A stretch of DNA of 26,183 nt from the NCBI GenBank assembly GCA_964342485.1, contig CAYFFO010000029.1, positions 1 to 26,183 on the forward strand, written 5' to 3'. The DNA is from CAYFFO01 sp964342485. GTDB lineage: Bacteria; Chloroflexota; Dehalococcoidia; Lucifugimonadales; CAJWER01. Positions 7,378 through 15,682 of the stretch are shown piece after piece. Made by a program: the position numbers and the translations under genes. The notes beneath the pieces were generated by a model that did not search any database, was not told where the DNA came from, and saw only the letters and a list, made by a program, of their open reading frames with translations. The stretch's first letter is position 1; each line of letters starts with the position of its first letter.

Positions 7378-8237
7378 GTCTTTTTAAAAATATTTAATCC
7401 CCAAATTTTTGTCATAAGAAATATTTTCTCTGATGTTTTCAGTCCAATTCTTTTAGTATAAATATCGTAATTATTTGACTCAATCCGGTCGAGTATCTTG
7501 CTGTAAACACCGTGGAGCATCGATAGACAGACTCTTGAGTTAGGTGAAACCAAAGGAATCAAATTTATCCCGCTATCAAAATAACTACGTGCTCGATCAA
7601 TCTGGAATGCTAATAGATTCCTAAATGGTTCATTGATGATATTACTACTTAAATCATGCTTAGAGTATCTGAACTGATCTAGTTCATTCATTGGTAAATA
7701 TATACGTCCGTTACTGAAGTCTTCACGGATGTCACGCAGGATATTTGTAATCTGCATGCCTATGCCAAGGTCAATAGCATAGCTTCTCGCTTTAGGATTA
7801 CTATAGCTGAAAATTTCTATACATATTAGTCCTACCACTGATGCTACTTTATAGCAGTATTTTCTTAAATCTTCGAAATTAGAGTAATGGTCGATTGTCA
7901 GGTCCATTTCTACCCCATCGATTAATTGTTCAAAGTACGATATTGGGATATTGAAAGTAGATATTGTGTCATGTAATGCTATAAAAACAGGATCAGATAT
8001 TGTTCCACTATTCTTTTTCAGCAAGTCAGTTCGTACTTGGTTCAATAGCTTTCGCTTCTGATTAACCGGTTGCTCCCCATCTGCAATATCGTCACATAGT
8101 CTACAAAATGCGTAAGTAGCATAGATTGCAAGTCTTTTTTCTGTAGGTAAGGTCCTAAATGCATAATAGAAATTACTTGCATTTTGTTTGGTGATGGACT
8201 CACATTTTGAGTAAGCCGATTTGTTTTCAGCCCGCAT
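7365..8237 (-). CDS. Phytoene/squalene synthase family protein (head-to-head prenyl transferase)
   Basis: A 290-residue protein matching the trans-isoprenyl diphosphate head-to-head synthases. The N-terminal substrate block FYYAFRTLPTEKRLAIYATY leads into the first Asp-rich motif D49-D-I-A-D53. The second is D169-I-R-E-D173, inside the NILRDIREDFSNGRIYLP signature. Both motifs bind Mg-diphosphate. Products could be phytoene (CrtB) or presqualene diphosphate/squalene (HpnD type); the sequence alone does not settle this, and no desaturase or hopene cyclase is nearby. It follows the yjbQ-like gene by 25 bases and lies downstream of a polyprenyl synthase that could supply its substrate. ATG at 8235-8237 without obvious Shine-Dalgarno. 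Confidence 0.9.
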   Translation of the reverse strand: MRAENKSAYSKCESITKQNASNFYYAFRTLPTEKRLAIYATYAFCRLCDDIADGEQPVNQKRKLLNQVRTDLLKKNSGTISDPVFIALHDTISTFNIPISYFEQLIDGVEMDLTIDHYSNFEDLRKYCYKVASVVGLICIEIFSYSNPKARSYAIDLGIGMQITNILRDIREDFSNGRIYLPMNELDQFRYSKHDLSSNIINEPFRNLLAFQIDRARSYFDSGINLIPLVSPNSRVCLSMLHGVYSKILDRIESNNYDIYTKRIGLKTSEKIFLMTKIWGLNIFKKTKLF

Positions 8238-8262
8238 TGTATTTGTTGAAACGTTCTAGGTT

Positions 8263-8733
8263 TTAATTTCCTACAATTTGGATAATAATTTCTCTTGGTT
8301 GTGGAGCTTCCGCGTCTAATTCAATCATGAAAATACTCTGCCACTTTCCTAAGGCCAGCTTTCCATCGATAAGAGGTATTGACTCACTGGAACCGAGAGT
8401 TATCTGCCTGCAGTGAGAATGTCCATTTGGACACTCATCTTCATTCATGTTAACCGTTCTTACTGAAAAGTCGTTATGTTGATATTGACCTTGTTTTGGG
8501 GAGGCTTTTTCCAGCATGTTACAAAAATCTTCTATCAATAGAGGTTCATTTTCCTGAATAGTAATCGCTGCAGTTGTATGTCGCGAAAATACAACGCACA
8601 GTCCATTATCGATATCAGATTGATTGACATGTTCTTGTACTTCATCTGTTATATCTATAAATTCCGGCTCTTTACTGGATTGTACGAGCAATTTATACGA
8701 AGACACTTTGTTTGATACCTCGCTAACCTTCAT
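8263..8733 (-). CDS. yjbQ: YjbQ / UPF0047 family protein
   Basis: A 156-residue protein covering the full YjbQ fold. Diagnostic blocks are FSRHTTAAITIQENEP and NGHSHCRQITLGSSESIPLIDGKLALGKWQSIF, with His residues in RHTT and HSH that form the metal-like site of this family, and a closing E-[AL]-x-x-P-R-x-R-type end (DAEAPQPREI). Family members are broadly conserved; some have weak thiamine-phosphate synthase activity, but the physiological role is unclear. ATG at 8731-8733 is preceded by GAGAGG at 7 bases. It sits 136 bases after the polyprenyl synthase stop and 25 before the prenyl transferase gene, so it is likely co-transcribed with the latter. The link to isoprenoids may be only positional. 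Confidence 0.93.
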   Translation of the reverse strand: MKVSEVSNKVSSYKLLVQSSKEPEFIDITDEVQEHVNQSDIDNGLCVVFSRHTTAAITIQENEPLLIEDFCNMLEKASPKQGQYQHNDFSVRTVNMNEDECPNGHSHCRQITLGSSESIPLIDGKLALGKWQSIFMIELDAEAPQPREIIIQIVGN

Positions 8734-8752
8734 TCATGAACCTCTCATAATT

Positions 8753-8771
8753 ATCGAGATACTGGCTCGAT
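8753..8771. repeat. Short inverted repeat upstream of yjbQ
   Basis: ATCGAG and CTCGAT form exact 6-base arms with a 7-base centre, 20 bases upstream of the yjbQ start codon. It could be an operator or a small 5' hairpin, or chance in AT-rich DNA. No convincing promoter boxes accompany it. Confidence 0.3.
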
Positions 8772-8869
8772 CAGTAAATAGTTTAACAAACTTAGATTGT
8801 TTTTGTGAGAAAATTTATTTCTTTGCATACTTAATAGAATAAATAAAATAAGATGATGTGAATTTATTC

Positions 8870-9925
8870 TCATCGTTCCCTTATTAAAAGGAAGGTACCT
8901 ATATCTACTAAAGATTGGTGAAATTCTGGAACGAGATCCAGATTACTTATCGAAGATATAGCTTTAGATAGGTGTATATCGGCTAGCTGTTTAGATTTCT
9001 CTTTGGTGCCTACTCTCTCCATAATTTCTATAGCGCAAAAAACGTCCTCATTTTCGATCACAGGTTTGCTGTAAATTTCCAGAAGAATTTTCTTTTCTTT
9101 GGGATTAGCATTAGAGATACAGTATACGAAAGGGAAGGCATTCTTTTTACGTCTTATGTCAGCACCAACAGGTTTTCCAGTGTTTTTAGCATCCCCCCAA
9201 ATACCAAGATAATCGTCTCTAATTTGGAATACCATTCCCAATGATTTTCCGCATGCCTTAAATGATTCGATTGTATCGATGTTAGCAGAACCTATTATTG
9301 CTCCTGCGGTAAGAGAACATTCTATTAATGCACCGGTTTTACGAGATATCATGCTTAGGTAGTCATTAATAGTGATATCAGTACGTCCTTCAAATTTCAA
9401 ATCCAAATATTGACCCTCAATCATTTGTAGATAAGACTTAGTAATAATGTCAGCTACATATAGGGTTGTTTCCACTGTATTTTTAGCATTGATTAGTTTG
9501 CTAAGCGATATATCTGCAATTATTCGTAATATATTCCCGGCAACTATAGCTTTCGATTCTCCCCATATTGTCCATATAGTTGGTCTGTGCCTACGTGTTT
9601 CGTCGCGATCTTGTACTTCATCATGAATTAGAGAAAAGGCATGGATTAGTTCTAAAGCAATTGCCGCTGGAAGAGCATCAGATACTTCTCCACCAGTTGA
9701 TTCACAGGCTAGAAGACATAACGTAGGTCTTAGAGCTTTTCCTTCGGTGGCAACAACCGTTTTACCGTCAATATCTGTCCAACCCATTGCATATCGAAGT
9801 AATTGGTAGGCATTTAAGTGATTTTGGTTTAGTTGCTGTCTTAACGAAGTGTCAATAATTGATTTATATTTATCAAAAATTTCAGGAAGAGATGGTTGGT
9901 TTGCTGACTTTGTTTCGTTTGCCAA
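8870..9925 (-). CDS. Polyprenyl diphosphate synthase (FPP/GGPP synthase family)
   Basis: A 351-residue trans-prenyl diphosphate synthase. The first Asp-rich motif is D102-E-V-Q-D106 in LIHAFSLIHDEVQDRDETRRHRP, where the second Asp of the usual DDxxD is Glu. The second is in QIRDD at Asp237-238, followed by YLGIWGD and the lysine/arginine-rich GKPVGADIRRKKNAFP block. These enzymes condense IPP with allylic diphosphates, giving C15-C20 or longer chains. Phe97, five residues before the first motif, resembles type I (archaeal-like) GGPP synthases, so a C15-C20 product is plausible but inferred. The start is TTG at 9923-9925, with AAGAG about 9 bases upstream and no better ATG. It is the first gene of the minus-strand block and would feed the downstream head-to-head synthase. 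Confidence 0.92.
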   Translation of the reverse strand: MANETKSANQPSLPEIFDKYKSIIDTSLRQQLNQNHLNAYQLLRYAMGWTDIDGKTVVATEGKALRPTLCLLACESTGGEVSDALPAAIALELIHAFSLIHDEVQDRDETRRHRPTIWTIWGESKAIVAGNILRIIADISLSKLINAKNTVETTLYVADIITKSYLQMIEGQYLDLKFEGRTDITINDYLSMISRKTGALIECSLTAGAIIGSANIDTIESFKACGKSLGMVFQIRDDYLGIWGDAKNTGKPVGADIRRKKNAFPFVYCISNANPKEKKILLEIYSKPVIENEDVFCAIEIMERVGTKEKSKQLADIHLSKAISSISNLDLVPEFHQSLVDIGTFLLIRER

Positions 9926-10258
9926 TCTGAATTACTCTTAGTGTCCTTAATCAGGTGTAAGCATAGGTCTTTGATATCAATTTAACGGGAGACAATGCTA
10001 TTTAGCAAATATTTCGATAAGTAATTCACAGAAAACGAGTTAAGCTTTTTATTTGGTGTTTTTTGGGAGTGATTATTGGTTTTCATTAAGATCAGCATGT
10101 TGATTATCAGGATATGTTCTATGATAGCTTTAGCTGTTTTGTTTTATAGTACCAACTAAGAGAAATACAATAAATAACCAAACTAGGCTTGCATTCATCA
10201 AGTTTGCTATGCTATATTCCGCCTTATCCTCCCTTGCTGTGAGCTATAAAAAAAAGTA
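9926..10258. other. 333-base divergent intergenic region
   Basis: This gap separates the minus-strand isoprenoid genes from the plus-strand nuo operon. It is AT-rich and holds the candidate nuo promoter at its right end. No RNA gene, riboswitch, DnaA-box cluster or convincing coding frame was found; the longest small frame with ATG (10097-10159, about 20 hydrophobic residues) has no ribosome binding site. A promoter for the polyprenyl synthase must lie here, but no pair of boxes is convincing. Confidence 0.6.
10189..10218 (+). promoter_or_regulatory. Candidate promoter of the nuo operon
   Basis: -35 TTGCAT (10189-10194) and -10 TATATT (10213-10218) are spaced by 18 bases and end 40 bases before the nuoA ATG, so the leader would be about 34 bases. 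The match is good but not consensus. No operator-like palindrome overlaps it. Confidence 0.5.
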
Positions 10259-10654
10259 ATGCTTGACGATTATTTTAGACAGTACGGATTCCTAGCTATT
10301 TTCGCGGCTGTTGCATTATGCATTCCAGCCGGGATGTTGTTAGGCTCGTGGATGCTTGGATTTATTGGTATCAGACCTAAGAAACCCGATGCCATTAAGT
10401 TGAGCATTTATGAGTGTGGCTTTGAAACTATTTCAGGAAAATGGAATCGTTTCAACTTTAGGTTTTATTCAATAGCTCTTATTTTTGTGATATTTGATGT
10501 AGAGGTGGTTTTTTTATTTCCATGGGCAGCTAGATTTGGAGTAATGTCTAGAGAGTTTGGCTTATTTGCCTTAATGGAAATGCTTGTTTTTGTTTCAATA
10601 TTGTTGGTAGGTTGGTTATATGCTTGGAAGAAAGGAGATCTAGAGTGGGACTAA
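10259..10654 (+). CDS. nuoA: NADH-quinone oxidoreductase subunit A
   Basis: A 131-residue membrane protein with three predicted transmembrane helices, the standard NuoA layout. The loop after helix 1 contains the conserved YECGFE block (here IYECGFETISGKWNRFNFRFY), and helix 2 carries the conserved acidic FDVEVVFLFPWA sequence. NuoA forms part of the junction between the membrane and peripheral arms of complex I near the quinone cavity. It is the first gene of the nuo operon. The ATG lacks a clear Shine-Dalgarno (leader ends in a run of A). Its 3' end overlaps nuoB by 10 bases. Confidence 0.96.
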   Translation: MLDDYFRQYGFLAIFAAVALCIPAGMLLGSWMLGFIGIRPKKPDAIKLSIYECGFETISGKWNRFNFRFYSIALIFVIFDVEVVFLFPWAARFGVMSREFGLFALMEMLVFVSILLVGWLYAWKKGDLEWD

Positions 10655-11286
10655 ATTTAGAGACTACTGATACTAATGATGGGTTTAATACTAATATCCC
10701 TTTATATTCTTCTACTCTAGAGATTGATAGCACAGAGGGTGACTATATTAATAATTTGAAATCTACAAACACTGAGGCTATCTCAGAACCACTAGTTTCA
10801 GTTCCTGATGATTTAAAAAGGAATTTGGCTGTCACATCAATTGATGCACTGCTTAATTGGGGTAGGAAATCCTCAGTGTTTCCTCTTTCATTTGGTCTTG
10901 CATGTTGCGCTTTTGAAATGATGGCAAGTGCGATGTCCCGTTTTGACATTTCACGATTTGGTATGGAAGCATTTCGTGCTTCTCCTAGACAGGCTGATTT
11001 AATGATTGTGGCTGGCACTGTAACTTGGAAAATGGCCCCAGCAATTGAGAGGGTCTATCGACAAATGGCGGAACCAAAATGGGTTATTTCAATGGGTGTT
11101 TGTGCTACAAGCGGGGGGCCATACTATGAATCTTATAGTGTTGTGCCTGGCGTCAATCATATCGTGCCAGTCGATGTGTATGTTCCAGGATGCCCTCCAA
11201 GACCGGATGCTCTTTTGTATGGGATTATGCAACTACATGAGAAAATAAAGCGTTATTCTTTGAAAGGTGATGTGGCTGGTTCCTAG
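10645..11286 (+). CDS. nuoB: NADH-quinone oxidoreductase subunit B (carries cluster N2)
   Basis: A 213-residue NuoB from the GTG at 10645, chosen because AAAGGAG lies 7 bases upstream; a longer frame from 10612 lacks such a site. Ligands for the 4Fe-4S cluster N2 are all present: tandem Cys87-Cys88 in LACCAFEMM, Cys153 in MGVCATSGG and Cys183 in VPGCPPRPDA. NuoB passes electrons from N2 to quinone. The first roughly 60 residues, rich in Thr, Asp, Asn, Ser and Glu, precede the conserved VTSIDALLNWGRKSS start, so the protein has an unusually long, probably disordered N-terminal extension. It overlaps nuoA by 10 bases and abuts nuoC. Confidence 0.95.
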   Translation: MGLNLETTDTNDGFNTNIPLYSSTLEIDSTEGDYINNLKSTNTEAISEPLVSVPDDLKRNLAVTSIDALLNWGRKSSVFPLSFGLACCAFEMMASAMSRFDISRFGMEAFRASPRQADLMIVAGTVTWKMAPAIERVYRQMAEPKWVISMGVCATSGGPYYESYSVVPGVNHIVPVDVYVPGCPPRPDALLYGIMQLHEKIKRYSLKGDVAGS

Positions 11287-11730
11287 ATGACTAAGGAATT
11301 GGATGGTATTCAAGTTACACGGATTATTGAAGATAACCATCCCGGTATGGTTCTGGATACACAAGGATCTAATATATGGATACAACCTGATGGGATACGT
11401 GCTGTAGCGACGTTATTGAAGCAAGATCCAGATTTATTGCTTTCCACCCTTAGAGCCATCACAGCTGTTGATTATGTTGAATATTTTGAGATTATTTACC
11501 ATCTGCTGTCTATGAAGAAGAACCAATCTTTGGTATTAAAACTGAAATGTTTTGGTAGAGATGATCCTGTTGTAGATTCTGTAGTAGATATATGGAAAGG
11601 TGCTGATTTACAGGAGAGAGAAATTTGGGATCTAATGGGAATTCACTTTGAAGGACATCCTAATTTAAAAAGAGTTTTACTTTGGGAGGGATTCCCAGGG
11701 CATCCATTGAGAAAGGATTTCATACGATAG
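11287..11730 (+). CDS. nuoC: NADH-quinone oxidoreductase subunit C
   Basis: A 147-residue NuoC, separate from NuoD (the two are fused in enterobacteria). The C-terminal signature EREIWDLMGIHFEGHPNLKRVLLWEGFPGHPLRKDF is essentially complete; earlier the AVDYVEYFEIIYHLLSM strand region fits the 30-kDa subunit fold. NuoC packs against NuoD and NuoB in the Q module. ATG follows the nuoB TAG stop directly, with no gap. It is on the short side of the family, since the stretch ahead of the conserved domain is brief. Confidence 0.95.
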   Translation: MTKELDGIQVTRIIEDNHPGMVLDTQGSNIWIQPDGIRAVATLLKQDPDLLLSTLRAITAVDYVEYFEIIYHLLSMKKNQSLVLKLKCFGRDDPVVDSVVDIWKGADLQEREIWDLMGIHFEGHPNLKRVLLWEGFPGHPLRKDFIR

Positions 11731-11754
11731 TGTATTAACTGTCATAACCACAAT

Positions 11755-12861
11755 ATGCCAATACAAACTGAGCCAGTAACTATAAATCTTGGACCACAAC
11801 ACCCAAGCACGCATGGTGTATTTAGACTAAGGGTGACTTTTGATGGTGAAATGGTTCTGGATGTGGAGCCAGTATTCGGGTATTTACATAGAGGAACTGA
11901 GAAACTGGCTGAAGAACGTAGCTATGTCCAGATTGTCACATTAACTGATCGGCTTGATTATGTAGCCAGCATGACCAACAATAATGCATATGTACGATCA
12001 GTTGAAAAGTTATCAGGGATAGAAGTTCCTGAACGTGCTCAGTATTTAAGGGTAATAACATCTGAACTACAAAGAATTGCTAGCCATTTAGTCTCAACTG
12101 GTTTTTTGATGCAGGAAATGGGTACTTTTGGTGGTACTCCGTTGATGTACTGTTTTCGAGAAAGAGAACGAATCCTTGATATGTTTGAGATGCTTTGTGG
12201 GGCGCGGATCACGGTAAGCTACATGAGACCTGGTGGAGTGACTCAAGATGCTCCTAAGGAATTTTGGCCTGCACTAGATGTTTTTTTGAAAGATATGCCT
12301 GGCTATATCGATGATTTAGAGAATCTAATAAGTGGAAATGAAGTGGTTCTCGCGAGGACAAGAGATGTTGGTATTCTGTCTGATGAACTTGCAGTCGCAG
12401 GCTCAGTTACAGGTCCTATGCTTAGAGCAAGTGGTGTGAAATGGGATTTGCGAAAGGCTGCTCCTTATGAGATTTATGATCGTGTAGATTTTGATGTCCC
12501 CATTGGTGCTGTTGGAGATACATACGATCGATATATTGTGAAGATTCAGGAGATGCATGAAAGTATCAAAATTATTAGACAATGTGTCGATCAAATACCC
12601 TCAGGACCCATACGATCGGAGCAACCTTATTTTATAAGACCTCCTAAAGGAGAGGCATATGCCAGTGTTGAAAGCCCAAAGGGAGAGTTAGGATTTTATT
12701 TGGTTAGTGATGGAGGTATTTCTCCTTACAGGTTCAAAATACGATCTCCGTCTTTTATAAATATGAATGTATTGAGAGACATACTTATTGGTTGGAAGAT
12801 GGGAGATCTGATTATCATATTTGGTAGTACTGACATAGTAATGGGTGAAGTGGATAGGTAG
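11755..12861 (+). CDS. nuoD: NADH-quinone oxidoreductase subunit D
   Basis: A 368-residue 49-kDa subunit homologue related to the large subunit of NiFe hydrogenases. The N-terminal LGPQHPSTHGVFRL loop contains the His residues lining the quinone site, and LHRGTEKL, RLDYVASMTNN, the RITVSYMRPGG block and the C-terminal GSTDIVMGEVDR end are all as expected. NuoD forms the quinone-binding cavity with NuoB. ATG at 11755 has no evident Shine-Dalgarno and follows nuoC by 24 bases. The next gene is nuoH; the nuoE, nuoF and nuoG genes that follow nuoD in many operons are missing here. Confidence 0.97.
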   Translation: MPIQTEPVTINLGPQHPSTHGVFRLRVTFDGEMVLDVEPVFGYLHRGTEKLAEERSYVQIVTLTDRLDYVASMTNNNAYVRSVEKLSGIEVPERAQYLRVITSELQRIASHLVSTGFLMQEMGTFGGTPLMYCFRERERILDMFEMLCGARITVSYMRPGGVTQDAPKEFWPALDVFLKDMPGYIDDLENLISGNEVVLARTRDVGILSDELAVAGSVTGPMLRASGVKWDLRKAAPYEIYDRVDFDVPIGAVGDTYDRYIVKIQEMHESIKIIRQCVDQIPSGPIRSEQPYFIRPPKGEAYASVESPKGELGFYLVSDGGISPYRFKIRSPSFINMNVLRDILIGWKMGDLIIIFGSTDIVMGEVDR

Positions 12862-12886
12862 TTATAAATATGGAAATCGCTATAAA

Positions 12887-14074
12887 ATGAGTTTTGAAAA
12901 TATATACCAGACTGTAAATGGTTTTTTACCCTCGGGATTCGAATGGTTAGGATTTATTATCGCGAGTTTGACACTAGCATTTATAGTTATAAATGCTGTT
13001 GTAATGTCAGGAGCTTTTTACACTTGGTTTGAACGTAGAGTTCTGGGAAAATTCCAATCACGGTTGGGACCAAATAGATGGGGACCATTTGGATTATTCC
13101 AGCCTTTTGCTGACCTAATCAAACTTATATCAAAAGAAGATATAGTTCCAAAAGAAGCAGATGAACCAGTTTTTCATATTGCTCCTATGTTCTTGGCAGT
13201 ACCAGCGCTGCTTGTATTCGCAGTAATTCCTTTTGGTGATAACAGTTTTTTGGGTAAGATGAACGTAGGAGTTCTGTTTATCATTGGGATTACCGGGGTA
13301 AATACTTTTGGAGTATTTATGGGTGGGTATGCATCGCGTAATAAGTACGCGATGTTTGGAGCTATAAGAGGCGTGGCAATGCTTATAAGTTATGAGGTAC
13401 CCATGGCTCTGTCTTTAACCGGTGTAGTTTTGATGTCTGGTTCATTAGCATTAACTGATATAGTTCAGAGTCAGACGATTATTTTTGCATTGAGTCAGCC
13501 TTTGGGATTTTTGGTATTTATGACAGCGGCGTCAGCAGAAATGAGTCGTGCCCCTTTTGATATGATTGAGGCTGAGTCTGAGTTGGGTGCGGGTTATCAT
13601 ACGGAGTACAGCGGTATCAAATTTGCTGTTTTCCAATTAGCTGAATTTCTAGCTCCTATAGTAACTGCTGTAGTTGCGACGGTTTTGTTCCTAGGTGGGA
13701 CAAAAGGCCTAGATCCCATTCCAGGACAAATATGGTTTTTAATTAAAGTTGTGGGTGTAATCTTTTTCTTAGTCTGGTTTAGGGTAACTTGGCCCAGATT
13801 GCGCGTGGATCAAATTATGGCTTTTGCATGGAAAGGGCTTTTTCCACTGGCTCTAGGAAACATGTTTTTGGTCGCATTGGAGATCGAGATTTTACAGACG
13901 AACGAAATTACTATATCTAATATGCCTGTTTCAAGCCATTTGATAATGACAGGTGTTAACTGGATCATGACGGCGATAGCTATTTGGATTATAGCTAACC
14001 TTTTGGGACAAAAAAGACTTAAAAGGGGTAAGCCGGTACCTTCTGATTTGGCAAATATGGAGGGAGCAAACTAA
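12887..14074 (+). CDS. nuoH: NADH-quinone oxidoreductase subunit H
   Basis: About 395 residues with eight or more hydrophobic helices. Signature blocks are ERRVLGKFQSRLGPNRWGPFGLFQPFADLIKLISKEDIVP, and the acidic loop FDMIEAESELGAGYHTEYSGIKFA, both lining the quinone tunnel and E-channel. The start is put at the ATG at 12887, giving the usual short N-terminus; a GTG at 12845 would add 14 residues and overlap nuoD by 17 bases but has no ribosome binding site. NuoH anchors the Q module to the membrane arm. The C-terminus carries a basic tail (GQKRLKRGKP). Confidence 0.95.
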   Translation: MSFENIYQTVNGFLPSGFEWLGFIIASLTLAFIVINAVVMSGAFYTWFERRVLGKFQSRLGPNRWGPFGLFQPFADLIKLISKEDIVPKEADEPVFHIAPMFLAVPALLVFAVIPFGDNSFLGKMNVGVLFIIGITGVNTFGVFMGGYASRNKYAMFGAIRGVAMLISYEVPMALSLTGVVLMSGSLALTDIVQSQTIIFALSQPLGFLVFMTAASAEMSRAPFDMIEAESELGAGYHTEYSGIKFAVFQLAEFLAPIVTAVVATVLFLGGTKGLDPIPGQIWFLIKVVGVIFFLVWFRVTWPRLRVDQIMAFAWKGLFPLALGNMFLVALEIEILQTNEITISNMPVSSHLIMTGVNWIMTAIAIWIIANLLGQKRLKRGKPVPSDLANMEGAN

Positions 14075-14075
14075 T

Positions 14076-14738
14076 ATGTATGGTTTAGGGATGGCTAAAG
14101 GGATGGTGGTAACCTTAAAAAACTTGGTACTACCAAGCAGAAAATTTACTTTACACCAATATCCAGATAGAAAGATCAGTCCTTTAGGATTGGCTAAACG
14201 AAACGATACTACTGTAGTTAAATTGGCATTAAAAACTCCGTTATTATTTGCAAAATGTTTAATGGGACTAGTTAGCGTAGAAGACAGATACCCCCAACAC
14301 CCAAGATTTCGTGGAGAAGAATTTACCTGGTACGAGGAAAGATGTACCGGATGTGCTAGTTGTGCCAAGTATTGTCCTTTAGGAATAATTGAAATAGTTA
14401 CTTCAGAAAGTGGAGAAAATATACAAGAGGGACAAAAATATGCGTTAGAGACGTTTGATATTGATATAGGGAGATGTATGTTTTGTGGACTTTGTGTGGA
14501 GGCTTGCCCATATGATGCTCTTCATATGGGTAGTGGATTTGAAGAAGGAACGTATAAAAGATCAGATTTACTGATAACAAAAGAAAGACTAATATCTTCA
14601 CCGAAGCGCCCGAGTAATTGGTTTCGTCCTCAGTTTGAAGACAAAGGTAATGACCGAAATAATGTAAATTGGGATGATGCTGGTAGACATCAGCGACCTT
14701 CTATTGAGGAACAGAAAGGAAAATGGGCTAATAGATGA
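14076..14738 (+). CDS. nuoI: NADH-quinone oxidoreductase subunit I (two 4Fe-4S clusters)
   Basis: A 220-residue ferredoxin-like NuoI. Two CxxCxxCxxxC motifs are present: Cys90, 93, 96, 100 in RCTGCASCAKYCP and Cys134, 137, 140, 144 in RCMFCGLCVEACP, binding clusters N6a and N6b. The RYPQHPRFRGEE block precedes the first motif, as in other NuoI. A roughly 70-residue tail after the second motif is rich in Arg, Asn and Asp. GGAGGGAG lies 9 bases before the ATG, the best ribosome binding site in the operon. The stop overlaps nuoJ. Confidence 0.95.
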   Translation: MYGLGMAKGMVVTLKNLVLPSRKFTLHQYPDRKISPLGLAKRNDTTVVKLALKTPLLFAKCLMGLVSVEDRYPQHPRFRGEEFTWYEERCTGCASCAKYCPLGIIEIVTSESGENIQEGQKYALETFDIDIGRCMFCGLCVEACPYDALHMGSGFEEGTYKRSDLLITKERLISSPKRPSNWFRPQFEDKGNDRNNVNWDDAGRHQRPSIEEQKGKWANR

Positions 14739-15325
14739 TGCTTGGCTCTGGTAATGAATCAGTCTTTATAGTTGATGTAGTTTTTTGGATGATTGCTTTA
14801 CTATCAATTGCCACAGCAATAGCAGTTATACAGGTAAAGGATTTGTTTAGAGCTGCTTTGTTTTTAGCGGCATGTTTCTTGAGCATAGCAGCTTTGTTCG
14901 TACTTTTGAGATCGGAATTTTTGGCAGTTATACAACTTCTGATTTATGTGGGAGCTATATCAGTATTAACAATATTCGTAGTTTTAACTACGAAAGATGT
15001 AGAACACGGAAATCCTTCCAATATGCTTAGAGTTCCAGCTGCTCTTTTGACTACGCTATTTTTTGTAACTACATCTGTGGTCCTTATAGGGGGAGAATGG
15101 AATCTTATAGAAAATGCAATTATTGCTGGAGGAGCCACCAGCGTAGATTCAGGACAAGTTCAACTATCAGCTGATACTTTGGAATCTATTGGGATTGTAT
15201 TTAGTAACTCTATACCTAACATAGCTGACTTATTACTCCAGGATTTCGTCATAGTTTTTGAAGTAGCGTCAGTTTTGTTATTAGCCGCAGTAATAGGTGC
15301 TCTAGCTTTGGTAAGAGGGAGATGA
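14735..15325 (+). CDS. nuoJ: NADH-quinone oxidoreductase subunit J
   Basis: A 196-residue membrane protein with about five transmembrane helices. The conserved region FRAALFLAACFLSIAALFVLLRSEFLAVIQLLIYVGAISVLTIFVV contains the pi-bulge helix 3 of NuoJ, which takes part in coupling. The ATG overlaps the nuoI stop by four bases (ATGA), and a second in-frame ATG follows at once. The final helix ends in the small motif LLLAAVIGALALVRGR typical of the family. Confidence 0.94.
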   Translation: MMLGSGNESVFIVDVVFWMIALLSIATAIAVIQVKDLFRAALFLAACFLSIAALFVLLRSEFLAVIQLLIYVGAISVLTIFVVLTTKDVEHGNPSNMLRVPAALLTTLFFVTTSVVLIGGEWNLIENAIIAGGATSVDSGQVQLSADTLESIGIVFSNSIPNIADLLLQDFVIVFEVASVLLLAAVIGALALVRGR

Positions 15326-15328
15326 TAT

Positions 15329-15682
15329 TTGGGATTTGAAACGGTTTTATTATTAGGATCCGTAATATTTTCAATTGGTCTTTATGGAGCCCTCTCAAAG
15401 AGGAACGCGATAACTGTCTTAATGTCTTTGGAAATCATGTTTAACGGGGTAAATATAACGGCTGTAGCGATGTCTAGATATCTCGTCCCATTTGGGTTAG
15501 CAAATAATTCCAATACAGTTTCGGACGAGATAATCCAGCTTGTATTAACTGGTCAAGTTTTTGCTATATTTATAATAACGGTTGCGGCTGCAGAAGTGGC
15601 TTTAGGGATGGCTATTGTAATAGCTATTTATCGTAGTAGACAAACTGCTTTTGTAACTGATGCGAACCAAATGAGGCACTAA
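15329..15682 (+). CDS. nuoK: NADH-quinone oxidoreductase subunit K
   Basis: A 117-residue three-helix subunit of the proton-pumping arm. The conserved LMSLEIMFNGVN block contains the key Glu of helix 2, and AEVALGMAIVIAIYR holds the helix 3 region with the second conserved Glu. The start is TTG at 15329, supported by AAGAGGGAG 7 bases upstream; no in-frame ATG is placed to keep helix 1. The stop overlaps the next small gene by one base (TAATG). Confidence 0.94.
   Translation: MGFETVLLLGSVIFSIGLYGALSKRNAITVLMSLEIMFNGVNITAVAMSRYLVPFGLANNSNTVSDEIIQLVLTGQVFAIFIITVAAAEVALGMAIVIAIYRSRQTAFVTDANQMRH

Noticed and set aside
8734..8869. Possible TPP riboswitch upstream of yjbQ, because of the thiamine link of the family
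   Set aside because: The 136-base region lacks the conserved THI-box CUGAGA and related elements; only a 6-base-arm inverted repeat is present.
10097..10159. Short ATG frame of about 20 hydrophobic residues in the divergent gap
   Set aside because: No ribosome binding site, very short, and AT-rich DNA gives such frames by chance.
9926..10258. Strand switch with an AT-rich gap, considered as a replication origin
   Set aside because: No cluster of DnaA boxes (TTATNCACA) and no dnaA, dnaN or other origin-linked gene. TTATCC near 10224 is not followed by the rest of the box. A divergent promoter region explains it.
12845..12886. Earlier GTG start for nuoH overlapping nuoD
   Set aside because: No ribosome binding site precedes it, and the added 14 residues are not NuoH-like; the ATG at 12887 gives a normal N-terminus.
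13931..14368. A 145-codon open frame antisense to nuoH/nuoI
   Set aside because: It lies opposite well-supported genes, has no family resemblance or ribosome binding site, and is a reverse-strand shadow of conserved coding sequence.
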